Source: JAWOGN01 sp046496815
GTDB taxonomy: Bacteria > Desulfobacterota > DSM-4660 > Desulfatiglandales > Desulfatiglandaceae
Length of the DNA: 7,619 nt
Reading direction: 5' to 3'
Assembly: GCA_046496815.1 (NCBI GenBank)
Contig: JAWOGN010000217.1
Coordinates: 1 to 7,619 of the forward strand
Position 1 is the first letter of the stretch. Each line of letters opens with the position of its first letter. Positions 1 to 6,241 of the stretch are shown here, piece after piece. A program made the position numbers and the translations under genes. Below the pieces are notes generated by a model. That model saw only the letters and a list, made by a program, of their open reading frames with translations. It was not told the DNA's origin and did not search any database.

Positions 1-1
1 C

Positions 2-637
2 GGGAACCGTACCGGCAGCTCAATCGAGCTCTGTGAACTTATTGCCGAGGAAATGGGGGTCAAACTCAAGTTCCTGAGCTACGACTGGGACGGTCTCATC
101 CCGGCTCTGCTTTCCAAGAAGGCGGATATCCTGGCGGCAGACATGACCCCGACTTTGAAACGTGCGATGAAAATCGCTTTCAGCACGCCCTATGTATACA
201 CGGGCGCCGTGGTTTTCGTAAAAGAAGACAGTCCCATCCAGTCAATTGAAGACTGCAAAAAAGTCGGTATGAAGGCCGCCGTTTTGTTGGGTTCCACCGG
301 TGAAAATGTCGCCAAAAAGGCTTTTCCCGAGGTGGAGCACAAGTCCTATAAAGGCGGAGGACCACTGTTGATCAACGCCGTCTTGACGGGTCACGCGGAC
401 TTCGGGGTGAACGACGGTTCGGCCGTTCGAGGGCAAATGGCCAGTTTCCCACCAAACAGCATTCGGATTCTTCCTGAACAACTGACCAAGGAGCCCCTGT
501 CCTTTGCGGTGCTCTATGATTCCCTCGACCTGCTGCAATGGGTGAACTTGTTTTTCCTGCATGTCAGCCTGGACGGTCGCTTGGATGAGAATTTGGATTA
601 CTGGGTGAATTCCCTGGAGTGGAAGAAAGCCCATTAG
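2..637 (+). CDS. Extracellular solute-binding protein, family 3 (amino-acid ABC transporter type), 5'-truncated
   Basis: This is the 3' part of a periplasmic solute-binding protein gene of the SBP_bac_3 type, which usually delivers amino acids or other small polar solutes to an ABC permease. The frame is open from base 2, giving 211 visible residues; an ATG at 53 is internal. The signal peptide and first ~40-60 residues lie outside the window. Family hallmarks are visible: an N-lobe stretch ending IELCELIAEEMGVKLKF, then GLIPALLSKKADILAADMTP (visible residues 31-50), then the 'TxxR...FSTPY' segment (51-64). Its Arg54 matches the residue that holds the ligand alpha-carboxylate in amino-acid binders. 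The crossover and second lobe follow (GSTGENV 98-104; the ligand-site Asp in VNDGSA near 138). The C-terminus is normal for the family. No permease or ATPase gene follows, so it may be an orphan or last in its operon. The ligand cannot be told from sequence alone. Confidence 0.9.
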   Translation, partial: GNRTGSSIELCELIAEEMGVKLKFLSYDWDGLIPALLSKKADILAADMTPTLKRAMKIAFSTPYVYTGAVVFVKEDSPIQSIEDCKKVGMKAAVLLGSTGENVAKKAFPEVEHKSYKGGGPLLINAVLTGHADFGVNDGSAVRGQMASFPPNSIRILPEQLTKEPLSFAVLYDSLDLLQWVNLFFLHVSLDGRLDENLDYWVNSLEWKKAH

Positions 638-675
638 TTTTCCAACGCATTTTTGACTCACAATTTCAAAACGCC

Positions 676-710
676 AGCGCGTAGGCCGGACGCACCGGCC
701 TGCGCTTTAT
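676..710 (+). terminator. Candidate rho-independent terminator after the solute-binding protein gene
   Basis: A GC-rich hairpin starts 38 bases after the stop codon. AGCGC plus AGGCCGG (676-680 and 683-689, with a 2-base GT bulge) pair with CCGGCCT plus GCGCT (695-706) around the loop ACGCA, giving 12 base pairs. A short T-rich tail (TTTAT, 706-710) follows. The tail is weak for an intrinsic terminator, so a REP-like palindromic unit is an alternative reading. Confidence 0.55.
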
Positions 711-1104
711 CGCTCCATCTTGCCTGCAAAAAAAACCTCGGGGAATCTGTGACGTGCTTGAAGCCTTCAATTATCCGGTCCTTCCGGACTACCTGCCACT
801 CTATTTGAAATGTTTTTCGACGCCGCTCCGCCTGCCTGCAGTGTCACTGCACGGCCTGTTGGTGTTCGGTATTGTGGCCTGTGCCAGGCACTGCATCGTT
901 TTGCCGCCTCGTAAGAAGTTGTCACCCCGTTAAAAAACGGGATCCAGCTCTTCCTTAACTGACTGAAAAGACTGTATTTCGGTGCTTGTCCTGGACTCCG
1001 ATCCGGAATTCGTGCTTGCCTCAAACTCGTTTTCATGAGAGCATCATTCCATGCTGCTGAAGATATGGGTCATTAAAAAAAAATCCTTCATGTGAGTTGA
1101 AACT
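711..1104. other. Non-coding spacer with clustered short palindromes
   Basis: No convincing gene is seen between the solute-binding gene and the DUF5752-like gene. An 89-codon minus-strand open frame (767-1036) has arginine- and serine-rich composition, no ribosome site that I can see and no recognisable domain, so I treat it as spurious. The stretch holds several inverted repeats: TGCAGTG/CACTGCA (837-851, one-base centre), GTGCC/GGCAC (881-891) and CCCGTT/AACGGG (926-941). This look is typical of dispersed intergenic repeats in deltaproteobacteria. The promoter of the 1105-4859 cluster should lie near its right end, but no clear -35/-10 pair is visible. A run of nine or more A residues sits just upstream of 1083. 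Confidence 0.5.
919..948. repeat. Short dispersed-repeat-like palindromic unit
   Basis: The core is GTCACCCCGTT, then AAAA, then AACGGGATCCAG: a 6-bp stem with a 4-base loop, flanked by GTCA on the left and ATCCAG on the right. Its layout copies the common bacterial dispersed unit of the form GTCATTCCCGC-loop-GCGGGAATCCAG (the dRS3-like class), which when read through gives peptides of the 'SWIPxxxGxT' kind. Here the minus strand also reads KSWIPFFNGVTT. Membership is inferred from this resemblance, because only one copy lies in the window. Confidence 0.4.
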
Positions 1105-1758
1105 ATGGGACAGGTATTTCAATTCTTATCCAGTGCATCCTTGGAAATGCTCACCGGGCGGAAGGCTTACAATCTTGAAGAGTTGCTCAGTCTGATAAAG
1201 ACTTGCTCGGATACATCCATTTTTTATCACACCTTCTCCGCCTTCCTCAAGTTGCGGGAAATCCAGTTGCCTCAGAATAGCGATTTCGCTATTTGGGCCT
1301 CTATGAGCCTCAATGAAAAGGCCCTTGCAGAAAAATTGACGGCTGTGGATTTTTCCGAACATATCACAATTGAGGGCTTGAGGAGGCATCTTATTGACAT
1401 CATTGAGGCCTACAAGACTGAAAAACCGCAGGCCTTCCAAAAAACGGGAGATGTCCCTTTCTATCTTTATGATATCGTAAGAATTGAGTACCGAACCGAC
1501 AAATTTGCATATGACCTCAAGTCCTTCCGTGATGTAATCAAAACCGTCAGCATCTATTCGATTTATCTCCATTTTATTGAATCCCGTCAGCGGGCAGACC
1601 TCCAGCGGGATGACTTTTCCGCCTGGATAGAAGGGGACCTTGAAATGCCTGATCTGGCGCAAACGATCAGGCGGATCGATATCAACGTTCATACGATGGA
1701 GGGGCTCAGAACGAAAATCATCCGGTTGATTGATGAATACCTCACCGGGATAAATTGA
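1105..1758 (+). CDS. DUF5752-like protein, tandem-duplicated, trehalose-cluster associated
   Basis: A 217-residue protein that I match, from memory of the family, to DUF5752, a family of unknown function often encoded beside trehalose synthases and related glycosyltransferases. It is soluble, mostly helical by composition, with no signal peptide or membrane segment. The sequence shows an internal duplication. Residues ~18-103 and ~132-213 share the same order of motifs: an AY(N/D)L segment, a 'SI(F/Y)xH' segment (His42 and His156), 'DFxxW' (60-64 and 170-174), an 'LA' pair before a 'DF/DI' turn, and 'H(I/M)T-EGLR' (87-92 and 196-202) followed by an amphipathic 'IIDxY' helix. ATG 1105 is preceded by a weak GTGAG (1092-1096). 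It is the first gene of the cluster, 58 bases before treT. The context suggests an accessory or regulatory partner of the trehalose enzymes; no catalytic motif is recognised. Confidence 0.75.
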   Translation: MGQVFQFLSSASLEMLTGRKAYNLEELLSLIKTCSDTSIFYHTFSAFLKLREIQLPQNSDFAIWASMSLNEKALAEKLTAVDFSEHITIEGLRRHLIDIIEAYKTEKPQAFQKTGDVPFYLYDIVRIEYRTDKFAYDLKSFRDVIKTVSIYSIYLHFIESRQRADLQRDDFSAWIEGDLEMPDLAQTIRRIDINVHTMEGLRTKIIRLIDEYLTGIN

Positions 1759-1816
1759 AAAAGCGACTGAAGTGATGCAAAGCTTGCAGCGTTTAGCGAT
1801 ATCCAGGAGATAAGAG

Positions 1817-3052
1817 ATGAGCACGCCGACCTTGTTCGATTATCAGGAGGTGGTGGGGCCCGACATTGTTGAGGAACTCACGATCCTTGCATCCCATGTG
1901 GGAAACCGGTCGATCAAAATGGTAAACTCCACTGCAGTAGGCGGAGGTGTGGCTGAAATGCTGCATCGCATCGTTCCCCTGCTGAATGATATGGGGATTC
2001 AAACACAATGGGAGGTGATAAAAGGAGACGCCGCCTTCTTTGAAATTACAAAGGCGTTTCACAATGCGCTACAAGGAAACAGAGCGCATCTTCATAAAGA
2101 GCTTTTTGAAACCTACATGGACTACAATGAAATGAATCACAGTCATATGGACTTCGATGAGGATCTTATCGTCATTCATGATCCTCAGCCGGCAGCCCTC
2201 ATCAATTGGAACCGGAGACGAAAAAACAAATGGGTGTGGCGATGCCATATTGATATGTCTCACCCCAGCGAACAAGTGTGGGAATTTCTTAGACCGCACA
2301 TCGAAAAGTATGATGCCGCCATCTTTTCTTCCGCCCTTTTCTCTCCGGAGTTGACGATTCCACAGTATCGGTTTTATCCCGCCATTGACCCCTTGGATGA
2401 AAAAAACAGACATCTGGAGCCTTCCGTCATCGATGCTGTCCTCACGAAATACGGTATCCCAAGAGACAAGCCTATCGTAACTCAAATTTCGCGCTATGAT
2501 CCGTGGAAAGATCCTGTAGGCGTCGTCCGTGCCTTTAAGATGGCGAAAAAATATGTGGACTGCCGTCTGGTCTTGATAGGGGATAAGGCGGCAGATGATC
2601 CGGAGACTGAAAAGATTCTGGAAAGTGTCAAGGCGGAAGCAGGAAACGATCCGGACATTCACATCATTTTGTTCAGCCCCTCAATTGCGGGCGAAATCAA
2701 CGCGTTTCAGCGTGCGGCGGATATTATTCTGCAGAAATCTCTGAGAGAAGGATTTGCCTTAACCGTTTCCGAAGCGCTCTGGAAAAGCCGACCCGTGATA
2801 GGAAGTGCCGTAGGGGGCATACCCGCCCAGGTGATTGACGGCTATACAGGATTACTGGTCCATTCGGTTGAGGGAGCCGGCCTGGGAATTCGCTCGCTGT
2901 TGACGCAGCAGGATTTTGCCAAGCGGCTGGGAGAAAACGGGCATCGGCGTGTGAAAGACGAATTCCTGATTACAAAAAATCTGAAGCGATATCTTCTCAT
3001 GCTTCTCGCCCTGGATCAGCCGCGATCGCACAGGATTTTTTTGAACCGTTAG
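1817..3052 (+). CDS. treT: Trehalose synthase TreT, retaining GT4-family glycosyltransferase
   Basis: A 411-residue GT-B fold enzyme of the TreT type (trehalose glycosyltransferring synthase; archaeal members are ~415 residues). The family transfers glucose from ADP- or UDP-glucose to glucose, giving trehalose in one reversible cytoplasmic step. Visible motifs are the N-domain glycine-rich acceptor/nucleotide loop VNSTAVGGGVAEML (36-49), HDPQP (121-125), WRCHIDMS (141-148), the C-domain QISRYDPWKDP (223-233) with the donor-phosphate Arg226 and Lys231, and the GT4 'E-x7-E' motif SLREGFALTVSEA (308-320; Glu311 and Glu319). IGSAVGGIPAQV follows at 328-339. The start is set by AGGAG at 1805-1809, 7 bases upstream of the ATG. 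It sits between the DUF5752-like gene and the GT20 gene. Fungal-type trehalose phosphorylases are related, but they are much longer and are a less likely match. Confidence 0.9.
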   Translation: MSTPTLFDYQEVVGPDIVEELTILASHVGNRSIKMVNSTAVGGGVAEMLHRIVPLLNDMGIQTQWEVIKGDAAFFEITKAFHNALQGNRAHLHKELFETYMDYNEMNHSHMDFDEDLIVIHDPQPAALINWNRRRKNKWVWRCHIDMSHPSEQVWEFLRPHIEKYDAAIFSSALFSPELTIPQYRFYPAIDPLDEKNRHLEPSVIDAVLTKYGIPRDKPIVTQISRYDPWKDPVGVVRAFKMAKKYVDCRLVLIGDKAADDPETEKILESVKAEAGNDPDIHIILFSPSIAGEINAFQRAADIILQKSLREGFALTVSEALWKSRPVIGSAVGGIPAQVIDGYTGLLVHSVEGAGLGIRSLLTQQDFAKRLGENGHRRVKDEFLITKNLKRYLLMLLALDQPRSHRIFLNR

Positions 3053-3119
3053 TCATGCGGCGCATTCCCCTTGTGAGATGTTCCCAATCAAAATCCATAC
3101 GATACTGAAAGGTTGATTT

Positions 3120-4859
3120 ATGAGCGACTTGGTCATTGTTTCCAACAGAGGGCCTTTTAGTTTTTCACAAGAATTTCTTACCCAGGCCGAGGAATGTCTG
3201 GAAAGCGGGACGAGACCGAAAACTCCGAAATTTGGAGATGGGGGCCTTGTGACTGCCATGGCGGGACTTTTGAAGGCGGACAAATGGAATCCCACCTGGA
3301 TCGGGGCTTCCATGGGCGACAGGGACATCGAAGTTGCTCGAGGACATTACAGTAATTTGTTCAAAAAAATGGTGGAAGAGAAACATGCGCCGGAGCATTT
3401 TCCTCATATAGAGATAGATCCGGATAACAGGATGCATTTCCGATACAAAGAATATGACTTCTACATGCGATTTGTCTTTTTCGATACCAGACACATGCAC
3501 AGTTATTACAACAAATTCGCCAATGGGTTTCTCTGGCCGTTGATGCATCTAACGAGATCCCCACTCTTCTACAAGAAGGCGAAAGCGTTTCCCAGGCCGG
3601 CCTTTGAGAAAAACGATTTTGTCCAGTACACAAGCAGCGGCGTTACATTCGCCAACACCATCATCGACGAAATCCGTAAGAGCAAAGAATTCTGGAAGAA
3701 TCGAGACGAGATTGTGATCTGGAACCAGGATTACCATTTGATGCAGATCGCGGAGGTTTATAAGGCCTTGCTTCTCGAGGAGAGATTCTCAGAGGAACAA
3801 AAGAGAAGAATCCACGTGGGTCAGTTTATGCACACGCCGTTTTTTAATATCCATGAAATTCAAGGCCTGATACGGCAGGACAAGCGAAGCCGCGTCAGAG
3901 TTCAGATGTATGACCCTTTTTCCGAAAGCATTGAAAGCGTGCTGCAAAAGCTCACCTGGGGTATGCTCGCGAATGATTTCATAGGATTTCATACCAAAGA
4001 GTACTGTGACAACTACCTGGAAGCCCTTGAAGAGTGGTTTCCCGTGGAGATAAGCGTGAGGGATCGGTTTTATGAAATAGTCCATCAAGACACGGTTACA
4101 ACCATTGGAGCGTTTCCCATCGGTTTGGATGTAGATAGGATTTTAAACGAGGTTTCAGATGGCAAATTTTTGCAGTATAGATTAAATGGGGAGAGCTTGT
4201 ATCAAAAAATTTACAACGCCAGAGAGAAGGGACAGTATATTTTTGGAGGCCTGGAAAGGTGCGATTATACCAAAGGCCTTGTTGAGAGACTCAGTATTTT
4301 TCACCACGCACTCAACCGGCTGCGAGTTTCGGGCAGGGATGCGCGGTTTTACCAGGTGACGGCTCCCAGCAGATCCGGAAACCCGGACTATCAGGACCTT
4401 CAAGCTATATTATCCCAAGAAGTCGCCAAGTTGAACGGCAAATTGAATGGGGAACATGTAATCCATGTGGATAAAGGCATTCGTGCTCCACAGAATTACA
4501 GGTTTATGAAAGCGGTGGATGCGATGCTCGTAACCCCTCTGGAGGACGGTATGAACCTCGTGGCGTTTGAATATATGCTTTCTCAAAAATACAAGCGCCC
4601 TGAGGAACGGGGAATACTTTTGCTCAGCACGAGTGGCGCCTCCCGGGTGTTGCGGGAGAAAGGTTTCGGTGAAGAAGACGGCGTCATTTTCGTGAACTCG
4701 ATGAAAGCCAAAGCCGCCGGAGAAAAGGCTGCCGAAGCGATTCTGAAAGGACGGCATCTTTCAGAAAGAGCGATTCATTATGTTGAAACAGAACGCAGAG
4801 TGGATGACTGGGCGGAAATGAATACAGACGCCATATTGAACTGCAGAAAAAAAGCCTGA
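3120..4859 (+). CDS. GT20-family synthase, trehalose-6-phosphate synthase-like (OtsA/GgpS type), long form
   Basis: A 579-residue GT-B enzyme of family GT20, which moves glucose from NDP-glucose to a phosphorylated acceptor (glucose-6-phosphate in OtsA, glycerol-3-phosphate in GgpS). Landmarks are SNR (8-10, phosphate-binding Arg10), GDGGL (39-43), YYNKFANGFLWP (129-140), WNQDYHL (201-207), QFMHTPF (235-241), GFHT (289-292), ERCDYTKGL (379-387; donor-binding Arg380 and Lys385), APSR (415-418; Arg418) and TPLEDGMNLVAFEY (472-485; Asp476 and Glu484). It is ~100 residues longer than E. coli OtsA. Extra sequence lies between 43 and 129, between 141 and 198, and around 251-275. The usual HDYHL motif has Gln203 instead of His, which may change the acceptor. 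GAAAGG (3107-3112) sits 7 bases before the ATG. It is the last gene of the cluster, 67 bases after treT. No otsB-like phosphatase is adjacent, so the product is uncertain. Confidence 0.85.
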   Translation: MSDLVIVSNRGPFSFSQEFLTQAEECLESGTRPKTPKFGDGGLVTAMAGLLKADKWNPTWIGASMGDRDIEVARGHYSNLFKKMVEEKHAPEHFPHIEIDPDNRMHFRYKEYDFYMRFVFFDTRHMHSYYNKFANGFLWPLMHLTRSPLFYKKAKAFPRPAFEKNDFVQYTSSGVTFANTIIDEIRKSKEFWKNRDEIVIWNQDYHLMQIAEVYKALLLEERFSEEQKRRIHVGQFMHTPFFNIHEIQGLIRQDKRSRVRVQMYDPFSESIESVLQKLTWGMLANDFIGFHTKEYCDNYLEALEEWFPVEISVRDRFYEIVHQDTVTTIGAFPIGLDVDRILNEVSDGKFLQYRLNGESLYQKIYNAREKGQYIFGGLERCDYTKGLVERLSIFHHALNRLRVSGRDARFYQVTAPSRSGNPDYQDLQAILSQEVAKLNGKLNGEHVIHVDKGIRAPQNYRFMKAVDAMLVTPLEDGMNLVAFEYMLSQKYKRPEERGILLLSTSGASRVLREKGFGEEDGVIFVNSMKAKAAGEKAAEAILKGRHLSERAIHYVETERRVDDWAEMNTDAILNCRKKA

Positions 4860-4894
4860 TACACTCTCTACCCCGAAATCGCAGGAGGGCAATC

Positions 4895-5524
4895 TCAGTA
4901 TATCATTCGATCCTGAGGAATTGTTCGCAGGTCTCTATCAAAATAGGTTTCTTTTCGCTTCAATAGGCCTTTCTTGTAATAGGAAGTTATAGAAATACAA
5001 AGTCTGATGACCAAGAAGTAGAAAGCGGCTAACAAGTAAAGCGCAAAAATAAGGTAAAAAATCCAGTTGGACCAGAGATGTTTCTGTAAAAACTCAGCCG
5101 TTTCCAGGGAAAACCCTCTGCTTCGACTCCATTCTTCGTATTTGGCACCTACGTCGCCGAGCGCTTCCTTTTCGATCGAGTGTTCCCATGCCACCGGGTC
5201 GATATTGAAAACACTGAAAATGTCGATCGCCATGGGGACAGGGATGATGGTGTTATGTAGGGCATATAGAATTATGATGTTTATACTTACAAAAAACAGC
5301 GGAGCAAACACCCATACCGCCGTAAGTTTGACGAGACGCGTGAGCTCTCCGAAAGTTCTTGCCCAACTCATGGTGCCATCCAATCGTACACAATTACGCA
5401 TTGCAAGGAGAAGGGCATTCCGGGAATCCGTAAGAATTAACAATGCAGTGGTTGTTCTAAAGGCCAGTCCCAGGGAGTCGGACACGTTCATTCTGAGTCG
5501 CCTGTGTGTTTTGGTAATCGCCAT
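4895..5524 (-). CDS. Hypothetical membrane protein with two transmembrane helices
   Basis: A 209-residue protein of no family I recognise. Two hydrophobic stretches fit membrane helices, at ~66-88 (VKLTAVWVFAPLFFVSINII and onward) and ~152-176 (NWIFYLIFALYLLAAFYFLV and onward). They are separated by a ~60-residue loop holding an acidic, Trp/Glu-rich part (VAWEHSIEKEALGDVGAKYE). The N-terminal ~60 residues and the C-terminal tail are basic, which by the positive-inside rule puts both ends in the cytoplasm and the loop outside. The ATG at 5524 is preceded by AAAAGG at short spacing. A second ATG at residue 12, with AGG about 8 bases upstream, is an alternative start. It converges with the GT20 gene, with 35 bases between their stops and no clear terminator hairpin. 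No function is proposed. Confidence 0.7.
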   Translation of the reverse strand: MAITKTHRRLRMNVSDSLGLAFRTTTALLILTDSRNALLLAMRNCVRLDGTMSWARTFGELTRLVKLTAVWVFAPLFFVSINIIILYALHNTIIPVPMAIDIFSVFNIDPVAWEHSIEKEALGDVGAKYEEWSRSRGFSLETAEFLQKHLWSNWIFYLIFALYLLAAFYFLVIRLCISITSYYKKGLLKRKETYFDRDLRTIPQDRMIY

Positions 5525-5795
5525 GAGCCTTTTCTCAGCAGATAAATCGCCGCACCGGAGAAAGTCTTGGCGATTTGCTTTGCCTTCTCGGATTTAAGTC
5601 ATTTTGCAGCAATGGCATGTATCGAGCATGTATCGTGTATACAATTACCATATATTTTTCCCGTTTTCCAGTATCTGTAATTCGGAGTTCGTGCCATTCG
5701 CAGTAAAATGCAACGGCAGGTGTGGAAAACGCAGGACCGGGTTCGACGGTGCTGTGCCATCTGAGGATTCAACAAGTCGACTCCGTTTGTGGGGG
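5525..5795. other. Spacer between the membrane-protein gene and the small minus-strand gene
   Basis: No gene is supported here. Both strands carry open frames of 60-75 codons with Cys/Arg/His-rich, low-plausibility translations. One minus-strand frame (5599-5799) overlaps the stop of the upstream small gene by four bases (ATGA), but it has no ribosome site or recognisable motif. The stretch must hold the promoter of the membrane-protein gene at 5524; no clear -35/-10 pair was found. It contains a small tandem repeat at 5615-5635. Confidence 0.4.
5615..5635. repeat. Two-copy tandem direct repeat, 11-base unit
   Basis: GCATGTATCG occurs at 5615-5624 and again at 5626-5635, separated by one A. 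It lies ~90-110 bases upstream of the minus-strand membrane-protein gene, where it could be a regulator site or a chance slippage repeat. Confidence 0.5.
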
Positions 5796-5969
5796 TCATT
5801 TCCGATCCTCGTTGTCTGTCTCTCCTAACGCATATTTCAGAAACTTTCTCTCAGCGAGCTTGTAATCTCCCTGTGAGTAATGATTTAGATTCTCGGGAAT
5901 TTGAAAGATAGCTCGATACTTTTTTAAGAGCCGTTTAATTCCTGACTTATCTGTCGACCGATCACTCAT
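5796..5969 (-). CDS. Small conserved-looking hypothetical protein, 57 residues
   Basis: A short, charged, soluble protein. The central part reads KRLLKKYRAIFQIPENLNHY (residues 12-31), followed by SQGDYKLAERKFLKYALGET (32-51) and an acidic/basic tail. It looks like a genuine small helical protein: a basic helix, a Pro-Glu-Asn-Leu-Asn turn, then a second amphipathic helix. I have a weak impression of similar short proteins in sulfate-reducing bacteria but cannot name a family. The start is uncertain. ATG 5969 is used here. An in-frame GTG at 6002 would add 11 residues (reading MDYAARQEKTV) and begin only 7 bases from the palindromic element at 6009-6158. Neither start has a strong Shine-Dalgarno. 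The element occupies the usual promoter position, so transcription may now start inside it or from DNA beyond it. Confidence 0.5.
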   Translation of the reverse strand: MSDRSTDKSGIKRLLKKYRAIFQIPENLNHYSQGDYKLAERKFLKYALGETDNEDRK

Positions 5970-6008
5970 GACGGTTTTTTCTTGACGCGCAGCGTAATCC
6001 ACCGGATT

Positions 6009-6158
6009 CTAAGAGACTGTCCGAGAATGAGGAATTTTTTTCAAGATCAAGGAAGGCGAAAATTATAACCACAGGAATACATTTAAGTATTTCGAGGATT
6101 ATAATTTGAGCCTGACACAGAGATTGGGGAAAATAGCCATTCTCGGACAGCCTCCTAG
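6009..6158. mobile_element. MITE-like non-autonomous element, 150 bp, fully palindromic
   Basis: Two 21-base termini (6009-6029 and 6138-6158) are inverted copies matching at 19 of 21 positions, with the shared core CTGTCCGAGAATG. The inner arms are exactly the same length (51 bases each, 6030-6080 and 6087-6137) and keep partial complementarity. This is strongest at AAATTATAA next to GGC, and at AATAC/GTATT flanking the 6-base centre ATTTAA. Overall about 45 of 72 arm positions pair with no gaps. A TA dinucleotide sits at each end (6010-6011 and 6156-6157), compatible with a TA-targeting mariner/IS630-type parent. The termini also recall those of IS1182-like elements, so the parent family is open. 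No transposase is encoded. It may fold into a long hairpin, and both arms contain TATAAT hexamers (minus 6062-6067; plus 6100-6105) that could act as -10 elements. Confidence 0.75.
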
Positions 6159-6241
6159 GTGAGTCATCCGTCTCTGCAAGAATTGTACAAAACGTAACAT
6201 GCAGGATTTTATTCATAAATATCAGGTGTTTAAAGGATTTG

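Noticed and set aside
1126..1824. Long minus-strand open frame of 232 codons opposite the DUF5752-like gene
   Set aside because: It is the antisense shadow of a gene with clear internal repeats, a family match and operon context. Its translation shows no domain and it lacks a convincing ribosome site.
2069..2662. Minus-strand open frame of 197 codons inside treT
   Set aside because: The plus strand carries all GT4 catalytic motifs here; the antisense frame is a by-product of codon bias.
5067..5597. Plus-strand open frame of 176 codons opposite the membrane-protein gene
   Set aside because: The minus-strand reading has two well-formed hydrophobic helices with flanking positive charges, whereas the plus-strand reading is Arg/Ser-rich with no coherent structure.
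5599..5799. 66-codon minus-strand frame overlapping the small gene by ATGA, which would suggest translational coupling
   Set aside because: The translation is low in complexity of a coding kind (Cys/His/Arg-rich) with no motif, and the ATGA overlap alone can occur by chance.
5962..6216. 84-codon minus-strand frame running through the palindromic element
   Set aside because: Its middle is simply the translated inverted-repeat element; both ends lie in AT-rich spacer and there is no ribosome site.
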